Of a stretch of 64,000 nucleotides of DNA, positions 36,455 to 45,836 are shown one piece after another. Location: NCBI GenBank assembly GCA_903905455.1, contig CAIVGN010000225.1:1-64000 (forward strand). Reading direction: 5' to 3'. The notes under the pieces were generated by a model, which ran no database searches, was not told the origin of the DNA, and saw nothing but the letters and a program-made list of their open reading frames with translations. Every line of letters begins with the position of its first letter. The stretch's first letter is position 1. This DNA is from an uncultured Archangium sp. (lineage in GTDB: Bacteria; Myxococcota; Myxococcia; Myxococcales; Myxococcaceae). Position numbers and translations under genes: made by a program.

Positions 36455-37414
36455 GTGAGAACCCCTTTCCTGATCCTCGTGCTCGCAGCCGTGGGCTGCA
36501 CCCCGACGCCTCCGCCCGAGCTGACGATCATCGCGCGGCCCACGGAGATCAACGACACCGGCGAGGTCACCACCCTGAGCGTCACGGCCACCGACGGCAA
36601 CGGCGCGGTCGGCAAGGGCCAGGTGCGCATCTCCTCGACGGCGGGCACGCTCAAGGAAGGCGGGAGCTTCGACCTCGACGCGTACGGCGTGGTGCGCACC
36701 CCGTACTCGTGCAAGCTCGCCGACGACCCGCAGTGCCGGGAGCAGGTGCGCCTCATCGCCTCGTGGACCACGGACGGGCAGACGGCCACCACCGACACCC
36801 ACGTGACCATCATCCCGCCGCCCCCCGCGCCCTGGGAAGACAAGGTCTCGTGGGATCCCGGCGCGCGCATCACCTCCTGCAGCGGCGCGGGTGCCCCGGC
36901 GGCGGCTCCGTGCACCGGCGGCATGTGCGCCCACGGCTTCACCTGCATCAACGACCAGTGCGTTCTCAACGGTGGTGGCGGTGGGCTGCAGTACACGCTG
37001 CGCTTCAACCCCTCGGTCGACGTCGACCTCCACGTGGTGGAGCCGTCGAGCGCGACCGACGCCGGCGTGTGCGAGGTCTTCTGGGGCGCCCCGTCCAACA
37101 GCAACCGCCCGACGATGTGCGGCGCGCTCAGTTCGCTGGACCTCGACTCGAACGCGGCCTGCAACCTGGACAACGTCAACATCGAGAACGTCATCTTCCC
37201 CAACAACCAGGTCCGGCCGCCCCCGGGCGTCTACGTCGCGCGCGTCGACCTGTGGAGCGCGTGCACGCTGTCCACGCCCATCAACTGGGAGCTGCAGGTG
37301 CGCGCCGGCCGCATCTCCCGCTACTACTGCGGCACCTTCGACCCCATGCAGGAGGACCGCGGTGGCCCGATGGCGGGCCTCACCGTGAGCACCATCGTCA
37401 TCCCGGCCCCGTGA
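36455..37414 (+). CDS. Cys-containing lipoprotein of unknown function
   Basis: From the GTG at 36455 the product has a lipoprotein signal (MRTPFLILVLAAVGC, Cys15). An Ig-like region follows (about 25-110, VTATDGNGAVGKGQVRISST as in big-domain proteins), then a short Cys-rich element (GGMCAHGFTCINDQCVLNGG) and a C-terminal domain with pairs of Cys (VDVDLHVVEPSS, NACNLDNVNIENV). Comparable arrangements occur in myxobacterial surface lipoproteins, but no function is known to me. GTG at 36446 is an alternative start. Its stop overlaps the next gene by GTGA. Confidence 0.75.
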   Translation: MRTPFLILVLAAVGCTPTPPPELTIIARPTEINDTGEVTTLSVTATDGNGAVGKGQVRISSTAGTLKEGGSFDLDAYGVVRTPYSCKLADDPQCREQVRLIASWTTDGQTATTDTHVTIIPPPPAPWEDKVSWDPGARITSCSGAGAPAAAPCTGGMCAHGFTCINDQCVLNGGGGGLQYTLRFNPSVDVDLHVVEPSSATDAGVCEVFWGAPSNSNRPTMCGALSSLDLDSNAACNLDNVNIENVIFPNNQVRPPPGVYVARVDLWSACTLSTPINWELQVRAGRISRYYCGTFDPMQEDRGGPMAGLTVSTIVIPAP

Positions 37415-38169
37415 CCCCGGTCACGGCGTCAGACGTCGAGCGCCACCTCCAGTCGATGTTCATCGACGCGGCGGGCACCTCGCTGCGCCGGGAAGACCTG
37501 AAGAAGGCGGTGGAGGTCGCCGCGCTGCTCGACGAGCTGGGGCGGCTCGGGCGCAGGGGGCCGTTGGTCGACGTGGCCGCGGGCAAGGCCTACCTCGGGC
37601 TGCTGGCCGTCGAGCTCCTCGGCTTCGAGCAGTTGGTGATCATCGAGCGCAACCCGGCCCGCCTCGCCGACGCGCGCCACGCGATGACCCGGCTCACCCG
37701 GGCGGCGAACATCACGCTCCAGCAGGGCGACGTGGGTGACCGCGCCCTGTGGCCGGGCGAGCCCTCGGCGGTGGTGGCGCTGCACGCCTGCGGGCCGGCC
37801 TCCGACGCGGTGATCGACGCCACCATCGGCAGCGAGGCGAAGTGGTTGCTGCTCGTGCCCTGCTGCTACTCGGCCGAGGTGCCCTTCTTCGCCGCGGCCC
37901 AGGCGCACGCCGAGCGCCTCGGGTTGCCGCGTCACGCCGAGGTGCAGAAGCGCTTCGTGCAGTCGCTCATCGACGCCGAGCGCACGCTGCGCCTCGAGGC
38001 CGCGGGCTGGGAGACCACGGTGGTGCCCTTCGTCGCGCCCACCGTCACGCCGCACAACCTGCTCTTCCGGGCGCGGCGCGTGCGGGAACCCCGGCGCATG
38101 GCCGAGGCCGCGCGCCGCCGGGAGCAGCTCGTCTCAGGGGGCGAGGAGCGGCTCGAGCAGGCTCCATGA
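37411..38169 (+). CDS. SAM-dependent methyltransferase (Methyltransf_32-like)
   Basis: The 252-residue protein begins at the GTG overlapping the lipoprotein stop. It has a Rossmann-type SAM site: LVDVAAGKAYLGLLAVELLG then VIIERNPARL with the acidic residue that binds the ribose, and the block VVALHACGPASDAVIDATI followed by LLLVPCCYSAEVPF. HACG and PCCY are the signatures of the GSTCD/Methyltransf_32 type that modifies tRNA or other RNA in other organisms. Here the substrate is unknown. The 3' end overlaps a possible minus-strand gene. Confidence 0.85.
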   Translation: MTPVTASDVERHLQSMFIDAAGTSLRREDLKKAVEVAALLDELGRLGRRGPLVDVAAGKAYLGLLAVELLGFEQLVIIERNPARLADARHAMTRLTRAANITLQQGDVGDRALWPGEPSAVVALHACGPASDAVIDATIGSEAKWLLLVPCCYSAEVPFFAAAQAHAERLGLPRHAEVQKRFVQSLIDAERTLRLEAAGWETTVVPFVAPTVTPHNLLFRARRVREPRRMAEAARRREQLVSGGEERLEQAP

Positions 38170-38466
38170 GCCTTCGCGGAAGTGCACGATGACCAACTCC
38201 AGCCGGTAGGCGGGCTCGCCGTCGACGACCTCCGTCGTCACCCCGGCCACGCGCACCGCGAGCGTCAGCAGGAGATCGAGGTGCTGGGGGTCGAGGACGT
38301 CGACGTCCATCAACGCGTCGACCGCGTAGGGTTCGCTGCTCCACACCACGAGACCGTCGGAGAAGAAGGTCTTCTGGGTGACTGGCAGCCCCAGGATGCT
38401 GCGGCGAGCCGAACGGCAGACGCTCGGCGCCCTCAACGACCTGAAGCGGTGAGCAGGACCTCCCAC
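38134..38466 (-). CDS. Possible small protein, family unknown
   Basis: A 110-residue frame opposite the end of the methyltransferase gene. The C-terminal 80 residues (from TQKTFFSDGLVVWSSEPYAV to the end) look protein-like: mixed hydrophobic strands, few Arg and no low-complexity. The first 25 residues are Arg/Ser-rich and may not belong. The GTG start at 38466 has no convincing ribosome site. It could be a truncated gene remnant or a true small protein. It overlaps the 3' end of the previous gene by 36 bp. Confidence 0.35.
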   Translation of the reverse strand: MGGPAHRFRSLRAPSVCRSARRSILGLPVTQKTFFSDGLVVWSSEPYAVDALMDVDVLDPQHLDLLLTLAVRVAGVTTEVVDGEPAYRLELVIVHFREGSWSLLEPLLAP

Positions 38467-38564
38467 GAGGGCTGATCAAGCGCGCCTCACCGCCAGTTGG
38501 GTAGCGAAACCTTTGCATCTGCGCAGAGGTGGGCGCGTGTCGAGGCATGGTACACACCACCTCG

Positions 38565-39791
38565 ATGAGGCAGTTCACGGCCCGCCTGCGACGCCTGTTT
38601 CCGCTGCGAGTCGGGGCGTTGGTGCTGCTGCTCATCGCGCTGGGCGTGGTCTTCCTCTGGAGCTCGAAGGAGGCCGACTTCCTGCTCTACCCCGCGGGAC
38701 TGGTGGCCATGGGCCTGGTGGGCGCGTGTGCGTTGCTGGTGACCTTCGGCACGCTGGCGCTGCGCGCCGAGGTGAAGAAGCTCGCGGCCGGGTTGCCCGA
38801 GAGCCTCGAGACCTTGAGCGCCACGGGTACCGGCTTCCGCTTCTCGGGCCTGCGCGGCTGGCCGTTGCTCGACGTGTCGCTGTCGTGGGTCGCGCCTTCG
38901 GGCATCGAGGTGGGCCTCGAGACCATCGACGCGCAGCTCTGCGAGGTGGTGACCGCGAAGGAACGGGGCCGCTACACGCGCGTGGTGCGCCGCTTCACCG
39001 TCGACGACGTCTTCGGGTTGTGCCGCGTCAGCTTCGACGTCGCGTGGGACGCCGCGCTGCGCATCGCGCCCGCCGCGGCGAAGCAGGGCGCCGAGCTCGC
39101 CGCGGGCCGCGCGCAGGGGGAGACCCTCGCCAACCCCGCGGGCCGGGCCGAGGGCGACCTGGTGGAGATGCGCCAGTACGCGCACGGCGACTCGATGCGC
39201 CACGTGTTGTGGAAGGTCTACGCGCGCACCCGCAAGCTCCTGGTGCGCATGCCCGAGCGCGCGCTGTCTCCGGGGCCGGTGAGCGTGGCCTTCTTCGTGG
39301 CCGGGCCCGACGACGAGGCGAGCGCGGGCGCGGCGCGGCTGTACGTGGAGGCGGGCCTGCTGGGAGCGGATCTCCTGTTCTCCGCCGACGGGGTGAGCGC
39401 ACCGGCGCGGTCGGCCCGCGACGCCCTGGAGCAACTGGTCGACTCCAAGGTGCAGCGCGCGCGCGGCGGTGACGCCCTCGACGACATGGCCTCGCAGATG
39501 GACCCCGCGCGCCTCACCTCGTGCCTCTTCTTCGCGCCCCCCGTCGACGGCCCGTGGCGGGAGAAGGTGGTGGGCTTCGTGCGGCGCCACCAGCTCGACG
39601 CGAGCATCATCATCGGCGTCGACGAAGGAGGCGAAGCACCGCCGCCGCCCTCGCGCCTGCAGTCGTGGCTCTTCCGGCCCGACGAGACCCTCGACGTGGC
39701 GCGGCCCACGCTGGGCAAGCTGCGCGCGGCGCTGGAGGCCGAAGGCCTGCCGGTCACCGTGCTCCACCGCGGCACGGGGCAGGTGCTGTGA
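38565..39791 (+). CDS. DUF58-domain protein of the MoxR cluster
   Basis: The 408-residue protein starts with two hydrophobic segments (about 13-60) and has the DUF58 core motif EMRQYAHGDSMRHVLWKVYA followed by RKLLVRMPE, which marks this family. DUF58 proteins are von Willebrand A-like factors found next to MoxR ATPases and transglutaminases in a conserved operon. The start was set at the ATG at 38565; an upstream ATG at 38547 is possible. Its stop shares GTGA with the next gene, so translation is coupled. Confidence 0.9.
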   Translation: MRQFTARLRRLFPLRVGALVLLLIALGVVFLWSSKEADFLLYPAGLVAMGLVGACALLVTFGTLALRAEVKKLAAGLPESLETLSATGTGFRFSGLRGWPLLDVSLSWVAPSGIEVGLETIDAQLCEVVTAKERGRYTRVVRRFTVDDVFGLCRVSFDVAWDAALRIAPAAAKQGAELAAGRAQGETLANPAGRAEGDLVEMRQYAHGDSMRHVLWKVYARTRKLLVRMPERALSPGPVSVAFFVAGPDDEASAGAARLYVEAGLLGADLLFSADGVSAPARSARDALEQLVDSKVQRARGGDALDDMASQMDPARLTSCLFFAPPVDGPWREKVVGFVRRHQLDASIIIGVDEGGEAPPPPSRLQSWLFRPDETLDVARPTLGKLRAALEAEGLPVTVLHRGTGQVL

Positions 39792-41845
39792 AGGACTCGC
39801 GCGCCATCGTCTTCTTGAAGGGCGCGCTCTTGTGCGGCGCGGTGGTGCTCTACCTGTGGTCCCTGGCCACGCCGCCGGGCCTCGTGGCCGCCGTGGTGGG
39901 CACCCTGGGCGCCGCGCTCGTGGCGCACCGCCTCGAAGACGCGAAGCTGCGCCTGCTCAGCTGGGTGGTGCTGGGGGCGGGCCTGGGGCTCACGGGCCAG
40001 CTCGCCGCGGGCGTGCTCTCGGCGTTCGGCTCCTTCCTGCCGCCGTGGTTCACGCTGATGACGGCCGACGCGCTGGTGCTCGGGCTGACCACCTTCGGCT
40101 TCTTCCTCGCGCTGCGGCTGCTCTCGTCGCGGTGGCACGTCTTCTCCATCGTGGAGCTGGCGGTGGTGGTGGGCGCGGTGGCCCACGCCTTCGCGGATCA
40201 CCGGCACATGCGCATCCACCAGCCGCGCTTCCTGAGCGACTGGGCGTGGTCCCACGGCATCGAGCCCGAGCCGGTGCTCTCGGTGCTGGGCGTGACGGCG
40301 ATGGCGGTGTCGGCGCTGCTGTTGCTCCGCGCGAGCCGGGCGCGGCGGCTGCTGGCGATGGTGGCGTTGTTCCTCGGCGGCATCCTGGTGTTGTTGCTCG
40401 GCGAGCAGCCGCGCCTCGACGTGCCGAAGGCCGACGAGCTGGGCGTGCGCTCGAACAACAGCGACGACGACCAGAACAAGAACGACGACCCGAAGAACCA
40501 GAACAAGCGCAACAAGCCGCCCGAGCCCATCGCCATCGCGGTGCTCCACGACGACCTGCCCGAGACCGACGTCCTCTACTTCCGCCAGGCGGTGCGCTCG
40601 AAGCTGGTGGGGGACCGGCTGGTGGAAGACCCCTCGGGGACCTTCGACAGCGACGTGCCCACGCGCTTCCCCGCGGGCTCGCCGGTGCAGGTGCAGACGC
40701 CGCAGGTGCCCGAGTTCCACCGCAAGCTGCACACCTCGATGTTCCTGCTGGTGGACCACGCGCAGCTCTTCGGCGTGGGCTTCCCCGAGGCGTTGACCCC
40801 GGTGCCCAACCCCAACCCGCGGCGCTTCGTGGCGGCCTACGACGTGGACTCGCAGTTCCTCATCCGACCCATCGAGCGAATGTTGGGCCGCGGCACGGTG
40901 CCCGCCGAGTGGTCGCCAGCGCAGCGCGCGCACTACACCGAGTACCCGCCGGACCCCCGCTACGCCGAGCTGTCCGAGCGGTTGGTGCGCGACGTGGACC
41001 CGCGCTTCGTGGGCGACGACGTGGTCAAGGCGCTGGCCATCAAGCAGTACCTCGAGAAGGAAGGGTTCTACTCGCTCAAGGACAAGACGCTGGAGGGCAG
41101 CGACCCGGTGGCGCAGTTCCTCTTCGGAGACCTGCACGGGTACTGCGTGCACTTCGCCCACGCGGCGGTGTTCCTGTTGCGCAGCCAGGGCATCCCCGCG
41201 CGGGTGGCCATCGGCTACGGGGTGCAGACGCAGCAGCGCGGCGCGGGCTCGGCGGTGCTCATCTTCGCCAACGAGGCCCACGCGTGGCCCGAGATGTTCA
41301 TCGAGGGCGTGGGTTGGGTGACCTTCGACATCGCCCCCGAGCGCTCCGACGAGCCGCCCTCCCCGCACGTCGACCAGGACCTCGAGGCCGCGCTCGGCGA
41401 GCTGGCGCGCAAGCCCCCGCCCGACACGCTCGAAGACAGCACGCCCTTCGTCATTCCCTGGGCGCTGCTGGGCTTCGGGTCCCTCGCGCTGGTCAGCGGC
41501 GCGTTGGTGCTGGCCTTCGGGGTGAAGCTGGTGCGCCGCTTCGGCCGGGGCTCGCATCGCCGCGTGTACCGCGCGGTGCTCGACGCGCTCTCCGACGTGG
41601 GCCAGCCGCGGCGCTACGGCGAGAGCCGCGAGCACCACGCGCAGCGCCTCGCCGCCCGCGCGCCGAGCTTCGTGCCATTGACCTCGGCGCACCTCGCGCT
41701 GGCCTTTGGCCACGACGACGCGCAGGCCCGCGCGCAGGTCGACGCGCTCGCCCGGGCCACGCGGCAGGAGCTGCGCCGCAGCACCCCTTTCCTTCTTCGA
41801 CTCGCGGGCTTCTTCAATCCCGTGGGTTGGTGGTTCACCCGATGA
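39788..41845 (+). CDS. TgpA-like membrane transglutaminase
   Basis: The 685-residue protein has several membrane helices in the first 200 residues, a hydrophilic loop, the transglutaminase-like domain and a final membrane segment (about 555-580). The catalytic triad is visible: Cys453 in HGYCVHFAHAAVFLL, His498 in NEAHAWPEMFIEG and Asp514 in TFDIAPE. A short Asn/Asp/Lys-rich loop (RSNNSDDDQNKNDDPKNQNK) between membrane part and catalytic domain is unusual in this genome. Family members process proteins or cross-link envelope components. It is coupled to DUF58 and MoxR genes by 4-bp overlaps. Confidence 0.9.
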   Translation: MKDSRAIVFLKGALLCGAVVLYLWSLATPPGLVAAVVGTLGAALVAHRLEDAKLRLLSWVVLGAGLGLTGQLAAGVLSAFGSFLPPWFTLMTADALVLGLTTFGFFLALRLLSSRWHVFSIVELAVVVGAVAHAFADHRHMRIHQPRFLSDWAWSHGIEPEPVLSVLGVTAMAVSALLLLRASRARRLLAMVALFLGGILVLLLGEQPRLDVPKADELGVRSNNSDDDQNKNDDPKNQNKRNKPPEPIAIAVLHDDLPETDVLYFRQAVRSKLVGDRLVEDPSGTFDSDVPTRFPAGSPVQVQTPQVPEFHRKLHTSMFLLVDHAQLFGVGFPEALTPVPNPNPRRFVAAYDVDSQFLIRPIERMLGRGTVPAEWSPAQRAHYTEYPPDPRYAELSERLVRDVDPRFVGDDVVKALAIKQYLEKEGFYSLKDKTLEGSDPVAQFLFGDLHGYCVHFAHAAVFLLRSQGIPARVAIGYGVQTQQRGAGSAVLIFANEAHAWPEMFIEGVGWVTFDIAPERSDEPPSPHVDQDLEAALGELARKPPPDTLEDSTPFVIPWALLGFGSLALVSGALVLAFGVKLVRRFGRGSHRRVYRAVLDALSDVGQPRRYGESREHHAQRLAARAPSFVPLTSAHLALAFGHDDAQARAQVDALARATRQELRRSTPFLLRLAGFFNPVGWWFTR

Positions 41846-42855
41846 TGACGACGAAAGACCCCATGTCCGCTCCGCTTTCGACCCTCGACGAGGTGCGCGC
41901 CATCGCCGCCCGGCTGCGCGACCGCATGCGCTACGACGTCATCGGCCGCGACGACATCATCGAGCTGGTGCTCATCTCGCTCTTCGCCGACGGCCACGTG
42001 CTGCTCGAGGACTACCCGGGCTCCGGCAAGACCACGCTGGCCAAGGCGCTGGGCCACGCCTTCGTGGAAGAGCCGGAGGACGCCCACGGCATCGCCACCT
42101 TCCGCCGCGTGCAGTTCACCCCGGACCTGCTGCCGTCCGACATCACCGGCGTCACCATCTTCGACACCACCACCAATGTCTTCACCTTCCGCCGCGGGCC
42201 GGTGTTCGCCTCGGTGCTGCTGGTCGACGAGATCAACCGCACCTCGCCCAAGGTGCAGTCGGCGCTGCTCGAGGCCATGGCCGAGAAGCAGGTGACGGTG
42301 GACAACGTGAGCCACCGCCTCGGCGACCTCTTCTTCGTGATGGCCACCCAGAACCCGCTCGACTCGGTGGGCACCTACCCGCTGCCGCTGGCGCAGCTGG
42401 ACCGCTTCCTCTTCAAGCTGACGATGAAGCACATCGACCCGGTGTCCGAGCTGCAGGTGCTCAAGACCTGGGGCCACCCGCGCGTGGCGATGGAGTTGCC
42501 GAAGGTGCACCGCGCCGAGGTCGTCGCCGGGCGGGCCTTGCTGCGCGAGAAGGTCTTCGTGTCGCAGGAGGTGCAGCAGTGCCTCGTGGACATCGCCACG
42601 GCGCTGCGTGACACCAAGCGCACCCGGCAGGGCGTCTCCACCCGCTCGCTGGTGCAGGCCATTCCCGCGCTGCAGACCCGGGCGCTGCTCAAGGGTCGCG
42701 ACTACGTGTCGTCGGACGACGTGGAGGCCCTCGCGTTCCCCCTCTTCGCGCACCGCCTCGAGCTGATGCCCGGGGTGAACGCGGACGCGCTGGTGAGGGA
42801 CGCGCTGCGCGGCCCGGTGGACAAGCTGGCGCGCTCGACCATCGGGGTGGAGTGA
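41842..42855 (+). CDS. MoxR-type AAA+ ATPase
   Basis: A chaperone-like ATPase of 337 residues with Walker A (LLEDYPGSGKTTLAKAL, near 57-64), Walker B (VLLVDEINRTSP), sensor 1 (FFVMATQNPLDS) and MoxR-specific segments RRGPVFASVLLVDE and LPLAQLDRFLFKL. These proteins act with vWA/DUF58 partners to mature or insert other proteins. The start overlaps the transglutaminase stop by ATGA. It is therefore the third gene of a coupled operon, DUF58-transglutaminase-MoxR. Confidence 0.95.
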   Translation: MMTTKDPMSAPLSTLDEVRAIAARLRDRMRYDVIGRDDIIELVLISLFADGHVLLEDYPGSGKTTLAKALGHAFVEEPEDAHGIATFRRVQFTPDLLPSDITGVTIFDTTTNVFTFRRGPVFASVLLVDEINRTSPKVQSALLEAMAEKQVTVDNVSHRLGDLFFVMATQNPLDSVGTYPLPLAQLDRFLFKLTMKHIDPVSELQVLKTWGHPRVAMELPKVHRAEVVAGRALLREKVFVSQEVQQCLVDIATALRDTKRTRQGVSTRSLVQAIPALQTRALLKGRDYVSSDDVEALAFPLFAHRLELMPGVNADALVRDALRGPVDKLARSTIGVE

Positions 42856-42859
42856 GGTG

Positions 42860-44722
42860 ATGCGCCTGCTCGCCGCGGCCGTGGGGCTCTGGAGCCTGGC
42901 GTCGTTCGCCGGGTACGAGGAGACCTTCACGCCCGATGAGCGCGCGCTGATCGACGAGGTGGACCAGCAGCACTTCATCAAGGCCCGCGACCAGGCCGAG
43001 AAGCTGCTGAGGAAGAACCCCGAGTCCTTCCCCGCCACGTGGGCCATGGCGCGGGTGCACCACGACGAAGAAGGCAACCACGCGCGTGCCCTCTCGTGGG
43101 TGCGCCGGGCCCAGAAGCTGCTCGACGACGCCGACCGCGAGTGGGGCATCAAGCTGCTGCTCGAGGAGCACTTCATCCTGGCGGAGATGAACCGCAACGA
43201 AGAGGCCCTCGAGGTGCTCGACCGCTACGACGCGCAGTTCGGCCCGGCGCCCGCGTACCTGCGCATCTGGCCGCTCTTCAAGTCGGGCCACGGCGCCGAG
43301 GCGCGGATCATCGCCGAGCGCCTGGCCACCGGCGACGACGAGGGAGATCGCGCCGACGGGTACAACGGACTGCTGAGCATCGCCTTCGAGGAGCACGACC
43401 GCGAGGCCACCTACCGCTGGGCGCTGGCCGGCGTCGACGCCACCGGGGGGAAGAACTGCACCATCGTGCGCAACGCCTCGAGCGCGGCCTTCACCCGGCT
43501 GCGGCTGGAAGAGGCCGAGGAGCTCTCCACGAAGGCGCGCAAGTTGAAGGACTGCATCGACCCCGTGGACAACCAGATCGCCAGCCTGGCCATCATCATG
43601 GGGCAGTTCCAGCAGGCGGTGTCGGCCCTCGAGTCGTCGCGCTCGGCCTTCATCGAGAAGCGCTACCGGCCCCACTTCTCGCTGGTGCGCCGCGGGGTGC
43701 TGGTGGACTTGCTGGAGGCCGTGGGCCAGCCAGCCGAGGCAGTGAAGCTCGCCGCGGAGCTGTACGGGCAGGCGCAGCGCATGGGCGCCTCGAGCAGCTC
43801 GCCCGAGGTGGAGCGCCTGAGCCGAACCCTGCGCTACACATGGGCGCTCGACGGGCGCATCGCGCAGCTGGAGGAGCAGGCCTCGTACGCGGAGCTGCCC
43901 ACCGGGCCGGCGGCGTTCTCGGCCGAGCTGGCGCGCACCGCGGCGACGCGCTGGGAGGTGCGCCGCGCGCTGGTGATGCTGCTCGCCGGCGGAGAGCGCC
44001 TGCTGCTGATGACGCGCCCGGCGATGGGCGAGGTCTCGGACTGGTCGAGCTGGCGCACCGGCGATCTCATCGAGGTGGTGGGCACCGGGGTGATGCGCGC
44101 GTCGCTGAAGCGGGCGCGGGCCATCGACGCGAAGTTCCCCGAGGCGCAGGGGCCGCTCGACGCGCTCGAGGGCGAGGTGGCGTACCGCGAGCACGCGTGG
44201 GCCGACGCGGTGAAGCTCGCCGACGCGGCGCTCGAGGCGCTGCCCAAGCGCGAGGCGATGTGGCGCTGGCGGGTGATGGCCTGGCGCGGCGAGGCGCTGC
44301 GCAAGCTGGGCCGGGCGAGCGAGTCCCGCGCCGACTTCCAGGAGGTATTGCAGCGCTGGCCCACCGCGTTCCGCATGCTGGGGCTGACGGTGCCGGTGAA
44401 GGTGTCGCACGACGGCTCGGCGCTGGCGAAGGACACCGAGGCGAGGCTGCGGCGCTCCACGCGCTTCTCCACCGAGGCGAAGGCTCCCTTCGTGCTCAAC
44501 GTCACCAGCCATGGCGCGACCGTGGATATCTGCCTGCTCGACGACAACGGGGCGCAGCTCGCGTGCGCGTCGGGCGAAGGCGCGAGCAAGGCCCTCGACG
44601 CGTTCCACGCCGCCGCCTTCGCGCCCAGGGTGTCGCTGACCCAGAGCGACCTGAAGAGCCTCGACGGGAGCCCGGTGCGGGTGGGGGCGGATCAGGCGCT
44701 CAAGAAGTTGCTCGGCCCGTAG
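42860..44722 (+). CDS. Exported TPR-like repeat protein of the MoxR operon
   Basis: The start ATG at 42860 (or GTG at 42857) lies right after the MoxR stop, with GGAGTGA as ribosome site. A signal peptide (MRLLAAAVGLWSLASFAG) leads into about 500 residues of helical repeats, with pairs of charged helices (e.g. ALSWVRRAQKLLDD, EALEVLDRYDAQF, AVKLAAELYGQA) of the TPR/SEL kind. The last 100 residues (from about 520) are beta-rich and resemble an extracellular domain. It is likely a scaffold for whatever the MoxR/DUF58/transglutaminase proteins modify. Confidence 0.8.
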   Translation: MRLLAAAVGLWSLASFAGYEETFTPDERALIDEVDQQHFIKARDQAEKLLRKNPESFPATWAMARVHHDEEGNHARALSWVRRAQKLLDDADREWGIKLLLEEHFILAEMNRNEEALEVLDRYDAQFGPAPAYLRIWPLFKSGHGAEARIIAERLATGDDEGDRADGYNGLLSIAFEEHDREATYRWALAGVDATGGKNCTIVRNASSAAFTRLRLEEAEELSTKARKLKDCIDPVDNQIASLAIIMGQFQQAVSALESSRSAFIEKRYRPHFSLVRRGVLVDLLEAVGQPAEAVKLAAELYGQAQRMGASSSSPEVERLSRTLRYTWALDGRIAQLEEQASYAELPTGPAAFSAELARTAATRWEVRRALVMLLAGGERLLLMTRPAMGEVSDWSSWRTGDLIEVVGTGVMRASLKRARAIDAKFPEAQGPLDALEGEVAYREHAWADAVKLADAALEALPKREAMWRWRVMAWRGEALRKLGRASESRADFQEVLQRWPTAFRMLGLTVPVKVSHDGSALAKDTEARLRRSTRFSTEAKAPFVLNVTSHGATVDICLLDDNGAQLACASGEGASKALDAFHAAAFAPRVSLTQSDLKSLDGSPVRVGADQALKKLLGP

Positions 44723-44856
44723 CGCGGTCATTCTCGCGGGCCGGGAGCGCGGGCTGCGGCGTCCGTGTTCCATCGCCCAGGCGCGTCGGCTCGCCATCGA
44801 CGGCGGCGTGGATGCGCGGACTTGGCGTCGGCACGCGGGCTGCCTGTGCGCGTGAC

Positions 44857-45828
44857 GTGGGCTCACACGACAAGGCGTTCCGAAAGCTGATGAAGGAGGA
44901 AGGGGTCGCCGAGGCGTTGCTGCGCGAGCGACTGCCCGCTTCGTTGGTGGCGCGCTTCGCGGGGCCGCCGACGCACCTCTCGGAGTCCTTCGTCGACGGG
45001 GCGCTCAAGGGCAGCCTCGCAGACGTGGTGTTGGGCGTACCGCTGCTCGGGGGGGAAGAGGCGTGGGTCCTCTGCCTGGTGGAGCACAAGCGCACCCAGG
45101 GCGATCTCGTGCTGGTGCAGATGCTTCGCTACATGGCTTCGCTCTACGAGGAGTTGGCTCGCAAGCCGAGGAAGGGACTGCTGGCGGCCGTGGTGCCGCT
45201 GCTCATCTACAACGGCGACGAAGCCTGGGCCGGGCCGCGGCGCTTCTCCGACCTGCTGGACGCGTCGCCCGAGGTGAAGCGGCTCTGCGTGGACTTCGAG
45301 GCGGTGCTCCTCGACGTCGGAGCGGAGCCGACCGGGAGGTTGTCTTCACACCCGACGCTCAAGGGCGGACTGCTGGGCCTCAAGGCGGCGGCCACTCCGT
45401 TGTCGGAGCTCGAGCCGGTGCTTCGGGAGATGGTGGACGCGCTGGCCGAGGAGCAGTCGACGCTGCGCCTGTTCCTCCAGTACCTTATGACCGTGGTGGG
45501 ACGAGACGCGTTGCCGCTGGTCGCGCGCGCGGCGCACACGCAGGAACAAGGGAAGGAGAAGGCCATGCAGACCATCGCCGAATTTCTCGAGTCCAAGGGG
45601 TACCGTCGCGGGCGACGCCAGGGCCTCAAGCGAGGACTCGAGCAAGGACTCGAGCAAGGACTCGAGGCGCTCCGCGTCGCGACCCGCCGGGTGCTGGTGA
45701 AGCGCTTCAAGAAGGTTCCCGCGGAGACTGAGGAGAAGATCGCCGAGGCAGATGCCGCCACGCTCACGCGATGGCTCGAGGCCTCGCTCGACGCGAAGTC
45801 TCTCAAGCAGGTCTTCGCACCACACTGA
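44857..45828 (+). CDS. Rpn-family PD-(D/E)xK nuclease/transposase-like protein
   Basis: The N-terminus SHDKAFRKLMKEEGVAEALL is the usual opening of Rpn/YhgA-like proteins. The nuclease residues are Asp56 (in ADVVL), Glu76-x-Lys78 (in CLVEHKR) and Gln88 (in VQMLRYM). The C-terminus has the typical GLEQGLEQGLE repeats, encoded by three copies of a 12-bp unit (45634-45666). RpnA-type proteins cut DNA and promote recombination independent of RecA. The GTG at 44857 is preferred; an ATG at 44812 would add a non-conserved extension. It stands alone with no terminal repeats, so it is not shown to move. Confidence 0.88.
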   Translation: MGSHDKAFRKLMKEEGVAEALLRERLPASLVARFAGPPTHLSESFVDGALKGSLADVVLGVPLLGGEEAWVLCLVEHKRTQGDLVLVQMLRYMASLYEELARKPRKGLLAAVVPLLIYNGDEAWAGPRRFSDLLDASPEVKRLCVDFEAVLLDVGAEPTGRLSSHPTLKGGLLGLKAAATPLSELEPVLREMVDALAEEQSTLRLFLQYLMTVVGRDALPLVARAAHTQEQGKEKAMQTIAEFLESKGYRRGRRQGLKRGLEQGLEQGLEALRVATRRVLVKRFKKVPAETEEKIAEADAATLTRWLEASLDAKSLKQVFAPH

Positions 45829-45836
45829 GCCCGGGG

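Noticed and set aside
44857-45828. Rpn gene as part of a complete insertion element
   Set aside because: No flanking inverted or direct repeats found.
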